A stretch of DNA of 21,593 nucleotides from RGIG5612 sp045600845 (GCA_045600845.1 JAZRYR010000018.1:1-21593); one strand, 5' to 3'. Positions 1-6,488 are shown, counted from the stretch's first letter. The notes: generated from the sequence alone by a model not told the origin. Program-made: numbers and translations.

Positions 1-440
1 GATTGCAATGAAATAAGACGGTTTTTGATCAAAATCCTGCGAAATTATAGAAATAAACCGTTTTTTTCATGGTTATATCATGCCAAACCGAATTTTTTTT
101 GTTGTTTTTTTCAGAGCAAGTCTTCCAAATGGCTTATTTACCGAAAAATTCCTCAAATTCTGGATTGATGAGCCAAGAATATCTCCGCAAATTCTAATTT
201 TTAATTTAGGTAGTACAAAATTATTCCGGAGTCGAAAAAGTGTACCACCTAAAATGCCATTTTTCATTCTTGGTGGTACAAAATTATTCTTGAATCGAAA
301 ATCGTACTTATCAGAGAGCCAAATTCCGGTTTGTTCATATCTTTATCGAGCATCGGATTTTGTCGTACAAAATCCACATCACGAAATAGTTCCTTATCGG
401 GCTGCCGCAAAGCAGCTGCTTTTCTTTTATGTTTATGTAT
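1..440. other. Gene-poor AT-rich segment with repeat remnants
   Basis: No coding region here is convincing. The short open frames on both strands are low in complexity, lack good ribosome sites and match no family I recognise. The segment is AT-rich and contains a pair of direct repeats (209-307). Near its right end is a weak 5-bp hairpin (GCTGC at 401-405, GCAGC at 412-416) followed by a T-rich stretch. That hairpin could be a minor terminator for plus-strand transcription entering from the left. The segment probably represents decayed intergenic DNA next to, or left by, a mobile element. Confidence 0.55.
209..307 (-). repeat. Two direct repeats resembling IS21-family terminal repeats
   Basis: Copy one starts at 209 and copy two at 272. 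Their first 30 bases agree at 26 positions, around the shared core GTACAAAATTATTC. Copy one also ends in TGTACCACC (241-249), the reverse complement of the GGTGGTACA that opens copy two (272-280). A third, poorer core, GTACAAAAT, lies at 365-373. Read on the minus strand the unit is GGTGGTACAC, a T-rich gap, then TCCGGAATAATTTTGTAC. IS21-family insertion sequences carry such multiple imperfect repeats, with a CCGGAAT-like core, at their ends. No transposase is visible in the window. The repeats are seen directly; the IS21 assignment is inference. Confidence 0.5.
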
Positions 441-1310
441 TTATACTAAGAATTTATGTTCGGATGTAAACTGGATAAATCTCTTTGCTGCAGGAGAAGC
501 GTTTCCTTCCGACTGCATGGCAATGCCGATGTTGATTAGCTGAGGCTGGTTTAACGGAAGCATTACAACATTATCTCCAACAGATTGCGCCCAGATTTTA
601 TTCATTAAAGTTACACCTAAACCCGCTTCTACCATTGCGTATGCGGAATACGGATCATGAGTTCTGTATTTTACATTTGGTTTGATTTTCTTTTCTTCAA
701 AGAAGAGGGAGTTATCGGTTTCCTGGCCGGTATATACATCGATAAAAGGTTCTTTTTCAAAATCTTTGATATTAAAACTTTCTTTCTGTGCATATGGAGA
801 ATTTTTAGAAACCCAGGCAACTAGTTCATCCTCTAAGATATGAACCCAATGATATTGGCCTTTTCTTTTGCTGACTACGCAGAAGTCTGCTGCGTTGTTT
901 TCAACCATTTTTACTAACTGACTGGAAGTACCCTCGATAATACTAACATTAATATCCGGATATTTTCTGGTAAAGTCATAAATCAGTTTGGACAGCTGAG
1001 GATAGAAATTGTTGTAGGCGGTACCGATAACGATTTCTCCTTTTTCCAGTCCTTTCAGCTGAGAAGCCATCTGATTGAATTCTTCTTCCTGACGGACGAT
1101 TTTAATAATAGCAGGGAGGAGCTCTTCACATTCTTTTGTTGGGGTCACACCGGAATGGGTGCGGTTTAACAGAATAATGTCCGATTCTTCTTCCAGAGAA
1201 GAAATTGCACGGCTGACACCAGATGGAGTATATCCAAGAGCATCGGCTGCATCACTTAAACTTCCGGTTTCAATAGTTTTAAGCAAAATCTTATATTTCT
1301 CGGTATCCAT
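441..1310 (-). CDS. LysR-type transcriptional regulator
   Basis: This is a 289-residue DNA-binding regulator, the normal length for the LysR family. An N-terminal winged helix-turn-helix occupies about residues 1-60, with the pattern SLSDAADALGYTPSGVSRAI. A linker helix follows, then a periplasmic-binding-like effector domain from about residue 90 (GEIVIGTAYN) that contains the typical late motif VEAGLGVTLM. The start ATG at 1308-1310 has an AGGAG ribosome site 5 bases upstream (1316-1320). The gene is divergent from metY, with 267 bp between them. LysR regulators usually act on the divergent gene and on themselves, so control of methionine/cysteine sulfur assimilation, sensing a small sulfur metabolite, is a reasonable inference (compare CmbR or CysB). 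The effector cannot be read from the sequence. No clear terminator follows the gene. Confidence 0.93.
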   Translation of the reverse strand: MDTEKYKILLKTIETGSLSDAADALGYTPSGVSRAISSLEEESDIILLNRTHSGVTPTKECEELLPAIIKIVRQEEEFNQMASQLKGLEKGEIVIGTAYNNFYPQLSKLIYDFTRKYPDINVSIIEGTSSQLVKMVENNAADFCVVSKRKGQYHWVHILEDELVAWVSKNSPYAQKESFNIKDFEKEPFIDVYTGQETDNSLFFEEKKIKPNVKYRTHDPYSAYAMVEAGLGVTLMNKIWAQSVGDNVVMLPLNQPQLINIGIAMQSEGNASPAAKRFIQFTSEHKFLV

Positions 1311-1322
1311 TTTCTCTCCTTT

Positions 1323-1381
1323 CAGGCATGAGGTGTCCGCGAAGCGGGCGGAGTCCTGATGCCTGTTCCGCGAAGCGGAAC
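1323..1381 (-). repeat. Double hairpin (REP-like) in the LysR mRNA leader
   Basis: Two adjacent GC-rich hairpins stand out in AT-rich DNA. In the first, CAGGCATGAGG (1323-1333) pairs with CCTGATGCCTG (1355-1365) with one mismatch, and it encloses an inner stem GTCCGC/GCGGGC around a GAA loop (1341-1343). The second is a perfect 7-bp stem, GTTCCGC (1365-1371) and GCGGAAC (1375-1381), also around GAA. The two share the CCGC-GAA-GCGG core, which suggests duplication or a dispersed repetitive element. They lie just upstream of the LysR ribosome site, so in LysR mRNA they would abut it. No T-run follows, so they are not a classical terminator. Confidence 0.6.
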
Positions 1382-1452
1382 GATACTTCTTTCAAATTCT
1401 TAGAAGATTTGACTGATTTGCAAAACGCAAAGCACGATGTTTCGATAAAATC

Positions 1453-1481
1453 AAAATAGCATCGTTTTGACGATTTGTCAA
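1453..1481 (-). promoter_or_regulatory. Candidate LysR promoter with internal palindrome
   Basis: On the minus strand a perfect -35 TTGACA (1481-1476) is followed after exactly 17 bp by TATTTT (1458-1453), 4 of 6 to the -10 consensus. Between the two boxes lies the perfect inverted repeat ATCGT-tttg-ACGAT (1461-1474). This is a good position for LysR autorepression. The predicted transcript would have a leader of about 135 bases containing the double hairpin. Confidence 0.55.
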
Positions 1482-1503
1482 CACCACTAAGAAAAGTTAT
1501 GGT
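1475..1503 (+). promoter_or_regulatory. Candidate metY promoter
   Basis: TTGTCA (1475-1480) and TATGGT (1498-1503) are 17 bp apart. The -35 overlaps, on the opposite strand, the -35 of the LysR promoter and directly follows the palindrome at 1461-1474. Alternative -10-like hexamers TATACT occur at 1524-1529 and 1537-1542 but lack good -35 partners. The weak -10 would fit an activator-dependent promoter, as expected for a LysR target. No SAM riboswitch fold is evident in the leader. Confidence 0.4.
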
Positions 1504-1577
1504 AAATATAGGGTAAATGGGTGTATACTTCCTTATTATACTAGTACATTAAAGTCTACGAATAGAGAGGAAACAAA

Positions 1578-2855
1578 ATGAGTAAAAGAATTGAAACCAC
1601 TTGTATACAGTCCGGATATTTCGCAAATAATGGAGAACCGAGACAGATGCCGATCGTCCAGAGTACGACTTTCAAATATGACAACAGTGACTACATGGGA
1701 AAACTTTTTGATCTGGAAGAAGATGGATATTTTTATTCCAGGCTTTCCAATCCTACTTGCGATAATGTGGCTAAGAAAATCTGTGACCTGGAAGGCGGAG
1801 TAGGGGCAATTTTAACTGCCAGCGGACAGGCAGCAAATTTCTTTGCTGTATTCAATATCTGTGAGGCGGGAGATCATTTTATTGCAAGCAGCAGTATTTA
1901 CGGAGGAACCTTCAACCTGTTTGGAACTACCATGAAGAAAATGGGAATTGAATGCACCTTTGTTGACCAGACGCTTCCGTACGAAGAACTGGCAAAATAT
2001 TTTAAACCGAATACAAAATGTCTTTTCGGTGAGACCTTGACAAACCCGACCGTAAATGTGCTGGATTTTGCGAAATTTGCGAAATTAGCTCATGACCATG
2101 GAGTACCTTTCATCGTTGATAATACCTTTGCAACCCCAATTAACTGCAGACCTTTTGAGTATGGTGCAGATATTGTTGTACATTCTACAACGAAATATAT
2201 GGATGGCCATGCAGGCACCATCGGTGGTGTAGTGGTTGACAGCGGAAATTTCGACTGGCTGGCACATGCAGAAAAATTCCCTGGATTAACGACTCCGGAT
2301 GAGTCCTATCATGGAATCATTTATGCGGAAAAATTTGGAAAAGATGCATATATCCAGAAGGCAGTTTCCCAGCTCATGAGAGACTTGGGACCGGTTCAGT
2401 CTCCACAGAATGCTTTTTATCTGAATTTAGGTCTGGAATCTTTATACGTAAGAATGAAACAGCATTGTGGCAACGCATATAAAGTTGCAAAATATTTAAA
2501 GAATCATGAAAAAGTTGCCTGGGTAAAATATCCGGGTCTGGAAGATGATGACGAGTACGCAATGGCTCAGAAATATATGCCGAATGGAACTTGTGGAGTT
2601 CTTTGCTTTGGTGTAAAAGGAAGTCGTGCAGATGCGGAGAAATTCATGGATGCTCTGAAGCTGGCAACCATTGAGACCCATGTTGCCGATTCTCATACCT
2701 GCCTGTTACATCCGGCAAGCCATACCCACAGACAGATGACCGAAGAACAGCTGAAAGAAGCTGGCGTAGCTCCAGACTTAATCCGGTTCTCCGTAGGACT
2801 GGAAAACGCAGATGACATTATAGAAGACTTAAGCCAGGCTTTAGATATCATTTAA
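1578..2855 (+). CDS. metY: O-acetylhomoserine sulfhydrylase (PLP enzyme)
   Basis: This 425-residue cytosolic enzyme belongs to the Cys/Met-metabolism PLP family. It likely joins O-acetyl-L-homoserine with sulfide (or methanethiol) to give homocysteine (or methionine) plus acetate. Visible landmarks are SGQAAN (82-87, phosphate-binding loop), the PLP-stacking tyrosine Y108 in SSIYGGT, D181 in VDNTFATP, and the PLP Schiff-base lysine K206 in HSTTKYMDGH. The C-terminal half carries GPVQSPQNAFYLNLGLESL and ends SVGLENADDIIEDL. The length of about 425 residues and the insert after K206 fit MetY better than cystathionine gamma-synthase or methionine gamma-lyase (about 380-400), although methanethiol-using or lyase activity cannot be excluded. 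The start has GAGAGG 7-8 bases upstream. A MATE exporter follows 25 bp downstream, probably in the same operon, and the gene is probably controlled by the divergent LysR. Confidence 0.93.
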   Translation: MSKRIETTCIQSGYFANNGEPRQMPIVQSTTFKYDNSDYMGKLFDLEEDGYFYSRLSNPTCDNVAKKICDLEGGVGAILTASGQAANFFAVFNICEAGDHFIASSSIYGGTFNLFGTTMKKMGIECTFVDQTLPYEELAKYFKPNTKCLFGETLTNPTVNVLDFAKFAKLAHDHGVPFIVDNTFATPINCRPFEYGADIVVHSTTKYMDGHAGTIGGVVVDSGNFDWLAHAEKFPGLTTPDESYHGIIYAEKFGKDAYIQKAVSQLMRDLGPVQSPQNAFYLNLGLESLYVRMKQHCGNAYKVAKYLKNHEKVAWVKYPGLEDDDEYAMAQKYMPNGTCGVLCFGVKGSRADAEKFMDALKLATIETHVADSHTCLLHPASHTHRQMTEEQLKEAGVAPDLIRFSVGLENADDIIEDLSQALDII

Positions 2856-2880
2856 TTGTTTTTTCGAAAAGAGGAAGAAA

Positions 2881-4251
2881 ATGGACGCTACAGAAAAAAT
2901 GCAGAAAAAAGCTGCAAGAGGAGATTTAACGCAGGGAAGCGTAGGTAAAAAATTAGTTTTATTTGCAATTCCTCTGGCGATTGCCAGTCTGGTCCAGGCT
3001 TTATATAACTTGGCGGATATGGCGATTGTAGGTCATTACATTGGCTCAGCCGGTATGTCCTCTGTTACGATGGGTGGACTTATCATTAATGTTGTTTTGG
3101 CGATTGCCAACGGTCTGGCCAACGGCGGTACCGTATTTATGGGCCAGCTTTTTGGCGCAAAAAAACAGGAAAAAATAAAAGACGTTGCAGGAAGTATGCT
3201 GACCGGTTATGGAGCTTTGGCAATTATTTTTACAATCATCATTCTGATTTTTGGCAAAATGATCCTGACTGCAATGAAGACTCCGGCAGAGTCTTTCGAC
3301 GATGCAGTAACTTACCTGCTTATTTATGTATCCGGTACGATTTTTGTTTATTTATATAACATTTTAGCCGGCATATTAAGAGCAGTTGGAAAAACCACGC
3401 CGAGCATGGTGGCGGTTGTTGTTACTGCAGTTCTGAATGTAATTTTAGACTTCCTGTTTGTCGGACCTTTCCATATGGGCGTTGCGGGTGCAGCCATTGC
3501 AACTATTATTTCCCAGTGCGGAAGTATGATTATTATGATCATCTATGTAAAGAAGAGCGGATTATTTGATTTCAAGTTAAAATCTTTCCGTATCGACTGG
3601 TCCTTATTAAAAGTCGCTTTCAAGATCGGATTTCCACAGGCCCTGCAGTTTGGCCTTACCGTTTGTTCCTATTTGTTCATCAGTGGATTTGTTAATCAAT
3701 ACGGCGTTTTTGCCAGTGCAGCTTCCGGAGCTACTTCTAAAATCTGGAGTTTTGAAGTACTTCCGGCACAGGCGATTCAGATGGCAATGATGACCTTGAC
3801 GGCCCAGAATATTCCTCGTGGTAATATTGACCGAATCAAGAAAGGCCTGATTATCGGTATGGTCATTGCATTCTGCATGTCCGGTATTTTCTGGGCCGCA
3901 GCTCAGCTCTTCCCGGAGGCGATGCTTTCCGTATTTACTACTGACGCAAATGTTCTTGCCGTAGGAACCAGATATTTCCAGATTTTGCTGACCAGTGGTA
4001 TATTTGAAAGCCTCATGTTCTGCATGTTTGGTGTTATTCAGGGATCCGGCCATACAGTTTATACATTCTTCTGCGCAATTCTTTCTGCAATTGTTGTCCG
4101 GGTTTCTCTGGTTTGGATTTTTGATGCTTTCACGACTCTGGGATTCAATGGAATCGCCATTGCCTATGTTTGCGCGCCAGCGGCCAGTGGTCTGGCAGCT
4201 TTGATTTTTATTCTGTCGGGAAAATGGAAAAAGAGCAGAGTCCGCGTATAA
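2881..4251 (+). CDS. MATE-family multidrug/cation antiporter
   Basis: This is a 456-residue integral membrane transporter with about 12 hydrophobic segments, the usual MATE length and number. The two halves show the family's internal symmetry: an N-half GILRAVGKTTPSM (from residue 164) is mirrored by GVIQGSGHT (from residue 384). The N-terminus has the characteristic LFAIPLAIASLVQALYNLAD helix and the IVGHYIG segment. MATE proteins export cationic or aromatic compounds in exchange for Na+ or H+; the substrate here is unknown. A GAGGAAG ribosome site precedes the ATG. The 25-bp gap to metY suggests co-transcription, and so possible export of a sulfur compound or protection during methionine metabolism. 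The latter is only a contextual inference. Confidence 0.92.
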   Translation: MDATEKMQKKAARGDLTQGSVGKKLVLFAIPLAIASLVQALYNLADMAIVGHYIGSAGMSSVTMGGLIINVVLAIANGLANGGTVFMGQLFGAKKQEKIKDVAGSMLTGYGALAIIFTIIILIFGKMILTAMKTPAESFDDAVTYLLIYVSGTIFVYLYNILAGILRAVGKTTPSMVAVVVTAVLNVILDFLFVGPFHMGVAGAAIATIISQCGSMIIMIIYVKKSGLFDFKLKSFRIDWSLLKVAFKIGFPQALQFGLTVCSYLFISGFVNQYGVFASAASGATSKIWSFEVLPAQAIQMAMMTLTAQNIPRGNIDRIKKGLIIGMVIAFCMSGIFWAAAQLFPEAMLSVFTTDANVLAVGTRYFQILLTSGIFESLMFCMFGVIQGSGHTVYTFFCAILSAIVVRVSLVWIFDAFTTLGFNGIAIAYVCAPAASGLAALIFILSGKWKKSRVRV

Positions 4252-4325
4252 GATAAGAAGATATGTTTCAAATAAAAAAACACAGATTCATCATAAAGTT
4301 GTTGTAACTTTGGGCATACAGAAGA

Positions 4326-4349
4326 ATACATTTGCAGTTACAAATGTAT
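4326..4349 (+). repeat. Perfect 9-bp inverted repeat upstream of the lipoprotein gene
   Basis: ATACATTTG (4326-4334) and CAAATGTAT (4341-4349) are perfect arms around the 6-base loop CAGTTA. Just upstream is a smaller inverted repeat, AAAGTT-gttgt-AACTTT, near 4295-4315. The larger one ends 21 bases before the GGAGG of the lipoprotein gene and is not followed by a T-run. It could be an operator or a leader hairpin. As a terminator for the MATE operon it would be weak. Confidence 0.5.
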
Positions 4350-4380
4350 GTTGTAAATAAAAGAATAACCGGAGGAAAAT

Positions 4381-5136
4381 ATGAAAAAATTTGCAATACT
4401 TTTAGCAGCAGCATTAGCAGTGGTTGGATGTCTTACCGCTTGTGGCGGCGGACAGCCGGAACCGCCTATTCAGGGAAGTTCATCCGTTGTAGAACCAATC
4501 GAGAGCGGCGTAATTGATCCGGGCATGGTTGCCGGTGGATGGACCATCAACAATGATGAAACCAAAGGATTTTTACCAGAGGGTTTTGAGGCAGTATTTA
4601 ATAAAGCTTTAGAAGGATATGCAGGAATGGGATTTGAACCGGTTGCATATCTGGGAAGCCAGGTAGTAGCCGGAACAAACCATATGGTTTTATGTAAAGG
4701 TACGATGGTAACCGCGGAACCGATAACAGAATTAAAAGTTGTTGTTATTTATGAAGACCTGGAAGGCAATGCTGAAATAACAAAAGTAAGTGATTTTAAT
4801 CTGGGCGCAATTTCCGAAATGGATTCCAGCAAAACAGAGGCTGGTCTTGCCGGTGGATGGCAGGTAACGGATACGATCGGCGTAGTAAATATGCCGGCAG
4901 ATGCACAGGGTGCTTTTGATAAAGCCATGGAAGGCATGACCGGGGTTAATTATCAGCCAATGGCTCTGTTAGGAACCCAGGTTGTAGCAGGCGTAAATTA
5001 TGCAATCCTTTGCCATGGAACTACGGTAACAGCAGAACCTGTAAATAATATTTACGTAGTATTTGTTTATGCTGGCCTTGACGGAAGTGCTTCCGTAAAC
5101 AATATTGTCTGCCTGAATTTAGCAGACTTCTCATGA
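4381..5136 (+). CDS. Secreted lipoprotein with two tandem cystatin-like domains
   Basis: This is a 251-residue lipoprotein. Residues 1-20 are a signal peptide ending in the lipobox L-T-A-C, so lipidation is expected on C21. A Gly/Pro/Ser linker (22-45) leads to two homologous domains of about 95 residues. Domain 1 spans about 48-145 and domain 2 about 155-251. Each has an N-terminal AGGW (GG at 52-53 and 158-159), a helix rich in FxxAxNKA/FDKA, the motif LGSQVVAGTNH (Q94-G98) or LGTQVVAGVNY (Q200-G204), then a C-x-G-T hairpin with the shared TVTAEP-like segment, and a hydrophobic strand. A glycine followed about 41 residues later by Q-x-V-x-G is the signature of cystatin cysteine-protease inhibitors, which have about 44 residues between the two. 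Family membership and inhibitor activity are inferences from motif order. The gene has a GGAGG site and its own bidirectional terminator, so it is probably monocistronic. A protease-inhibiting surface lipoprotein is the best guess. Confidence 0.7.
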   Translation: MKKFAILLAAALAVVGCLTACGGGQPEPPIQGSSSVVEPIESGVIDPGMVAGGWTINNDETKGFLPEGFEAVFNKALEGYAGMGFEPVAYLGSQVVAGTNHMVLCKGTMVTAEPITELKVVVIYEDLEGNAEITKVSDFNLGAISEMDSSKTEAGLAGGWQVTDTIGVVNMPADAQGAFDKAMEGMTGVNYQPMALLGTQVVAGVNYAILCHGTTVTAEPVNNIYVVFVYAGLDGSASVNNIVCLNLADFS

Positions 5137-5187
5137 GTCAAAAAATCGGATATTTTATTCGAAAATAAAGCATAAAAAAATAAAAAT

Positions 5188-5230
5188 GGAGCATCCGTGC
5201 CGATAATTCAGCATGGGTGCTTCTTATTTT
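5188..5230 (+). terminator. Bidirectional rho-independent terminator
   Basis: GGAGCATCCGTGC (5188-5200) pairs with GCATGGGTGCTTC (5211-5223) over 13 bp, allowing G-U pairs, around a 10-base loop. TTATTTT follows on the plus strand. The upstream side is A-rich, so the minus strand also gets a T-run. It would end the lipoprotein transcript and also transcripts coming leftward through the sfsA remnant. Confidence 0.8.
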
Positions 5231-5255
5231 ACATGGGTCTATTTTGAATGGTGAA

Positions 5256-5635
5256 TTATATTCTTACGCGTACTGCGGTTTTATAGCCATCTTTTATTGC
5301 TGTTTCCAGTTCCTGAAGATGTTTAACGCCGCGAAGAGTAGGGGCGTCCGGAAAGCTGACCACACCATTTTCTTCTAAAGTAACACCCTTTACTTCCAGA
5401 AAGATTCCGGGAAAAATTGCAGACATACCTCCGCACCGGAAATAAGGAGTTCTTTGCAACGTCCAGTGTTTTTTACATGGACAGCAACGATGCCATGAGG
5501 AACGATGCATCGAATACCGTCGCTCTTTAACTGATTTTCCAGTTTTCGGACATCTTCCTCTTTTAGTTTTACATGGGCAATAAATCGGTTTGGACGGTCA
5601 ATAAAATTACCCATAATTATGTTACGGTATCTCAT
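5256..5635 (-). pseudogene. sfsA: Broken sfsA remnant (sugar fermentation stimulation protein)
   Basis: Two overlapping frames carry the two ends of one SfsA-like protein. The first (5390-5635) begins MRYRNIIMGNFIDRPNRFIA and includes VAVHVKNTGRCKELL, the conserved SfsA N-terminus. It is then thrown out of frame and stops after about 81 codons. The other frame (inside 5256-5510) resumes with FLEVKGVTLEENGVVSFPD and GVKHLQELETAIKDGY, the SfsA C-terminal region. About a hundred residues of the usual roughly 230-residue protein are missing at the junction near 5425. The final FVIQ-type block is also absent, with the frame ending after AVRVRI. The start at 5635 has no good ribosome site. SfsA family proteins are DNA/RNA-binding, nuclease-related proteins of uncertain role. 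This copy is almost certainly non-functional. It lies 33 bp downstream of the CBS gene. Confidence 0.85.
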
Positions 5636-5668
5636 TGGTTTTTATGAAAAGTGAATTGAGCAGGTTTT

Positions 5669-6364
5669 CTATAATACGGCAGCAACGTCCCAGGCGGTGA
5701 TGATTCCCAGCAGTTTTTCCTCTGATTTTCCATGCTCTGTAACAAATACCATGCCGACGCGGTCGGAATTTTTTAATGCTTCGTCAAAAATATCGCTGAT
5801 ATTGGAAACGGTTTCATTTCTGGAGACAAAACGGTAGGTTTCCGCCGGGTGGACACCCAAAGGGAGATATTCCCCGATTTCGCTGAATCTGGTTTCGTTG
5901 GTAATGAGAAGATTTCCAAATAAAATATAGTTCATGAGAGTATTATCACTGAACACACCTACAACTTTGGAATCCTCCAGAATCGGAACATGGGTAAAGG
6001 CTTTTTTAAACATGGCAGACATTACTGAGAAGACTTTTGTTTCCATTTCGGCAAATAAAACTTCCCCTAAAGGAACATAAATATCACTGGCTGTCAGAGG
6101 CTTTTCAATTCTTCGAATAGTTTTTTTTAGAAGGTCGATCATAGCGTCCGTCGGCTCTACGGCATATTCATCATCAATGCGAGGCCTGTGAGTCAATAAG
6201 TTCCGGACATCACGGATGTAATCCAATTCCGAGCGGATATCAATAAATTCCGGACGACGCTGTAACTGGCTGACTGCGGTTCCGTCACTTTTGGCATCCA
6301 ATTGGTTGACCGCTAATGATTCTAACTGTTTGTATAAATCCAGAAATTCTTCACATTTGTCCAT
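5669..6364 (-). CDS. CBS-pair protein with HEPN-like N-terminal helical domain
   Basis: This is a 231-residue soluble protein. The longer frame from 6406 is rejected: GGAGGTGG sits 7-8 bases before the ATG at 6364, and the candidate -10 (6387-6392) lies inside the extra codons. Residues 1-88 are helical and contain YIRDVRNLLTHRPR, in which R54-N55-x3-H59 matches the R-x4-6-H motif of HEPN domains. Residues 91-149 form a first CBS repeat (VPILEDSKVVGVFSDNTL). Residues 160-231 form a second (FVTEHGK...LLGIITAWDVAAVL). CBS pairs (Bateman modules) bind adenine nucleotides such as AMP, ATP, SAM or c-di-AMP and regulate an attached activity. An adenine-nucleotide-gated RNase or binding module is possible but is only inference, and the motif could be coincidental. 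The gene is divergent from the surface-protein gene. Confidence 0.75.
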   Translation of the reverse strand: MDKCEEFLDLYKQLESLAVNQLDAKSDGTAVSQLQRRPEFIDIRSELDYIRDVRNLLTHRPRIDDEYAVEPTDAMIDLLKKTIRRIEKPLTASDIYVPLGEVLFAEMETKVFSVMSAMFKKAFTHVPILEDSKVVGVFSDNTLMNYILFGNLLITNETRFSEIGEYLPLGVHPAETYRFVSRNETVSNISDIFDEALKNSDRVGMVFVTEHGKSEEKLLGIITAWDVAAVL

Positions 6365-6386
6365 AATTCCACCTCCAATTTTGGCT

Positions 6387-6414
6387 ATTATAACACAGAA
6401 ATTCATCCTGAAAA
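6387..6414 (-). promoter_or_regulatory. Promoter of the CBS-pair gene
   Basis: On the minus strand a consensus -10 TATAAT (6392-6387) is preceded by TTTTCA (6414-6409) with a 16-bp spacer. Transcription would start near 6380, giving a leader of about 16 bases that contains just the GGAGGTGG ribosome site. This fits the start at 6364 and excludes the longer frame. Confidence 0.65.
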
Positions 6415-6428
6415 ACCGTACAGTTTTT
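6411..6428. promoter_or_regulatory. Operator-like palindrome AAAAACCGTACAGTTTTT
   Basis: This 18-base palindrome has a single mismatched pair (C6417 against A6422). It overlaps the -35 of the CBS-gene promoter and lies about 35 bp upstream of the -10 of the divergent surface-protein gene. A dimeric regulator binding here could repress the CBS gene and influence both promoters. No candidate regulator is adjacent. Confidence 0.45.
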
Positions 6429-6461
6429 GATTTGATTATTGAAGTATTTCCGGGTAGTTTG

Positions 6462-6488
6462 TGATATAATAATTATTCATAATGAATA
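6462..6488 (+). promoter_or_regulatory. Extended -10 promoter with start-site palindrome
   Basis: TGATATAAT (6462-6470) is a perfect extended -10 element (TG-n-TATAAT) without a good -35. It is followed at once by the 15-base palindrome TATTCATAATGAATA (6474-6488), which would cover the transcription start near 6477, a classic repressor position. The promoter lies inside the longest open frame, so the surface protein cannot start at 6439. The leader to the chosen start is about 90 bases. Confidence 0.6.

Noticed and set aside
409..422. 14-base perfect palindrome AAAGCAGCTGCTTT
   Set aside because: It has no loop for a hairpin, and the alternative 5-bp stem is too weak to call a terminator. 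It could be chance.
80..469. 129-codon plus-strand open frame and its minus-strand shadow
   Set aside because: It has no ribosome site and a low-complexity translation, and it is made partly from the direct repeats. It also runs into the end of the LysR gene.
1504..1577. Possible SAM riboswitch upstream of metY
   Set aside because: The leader is too short and lacks the conserved multi-stem S-box features. LysR control explains the context better.
6365..6406. Upstream extension of the CBS protein to 6406
   Set aside because: The candidate -10 box is within these codons and the GGAGGTGG site precedes the ATG at 6364.
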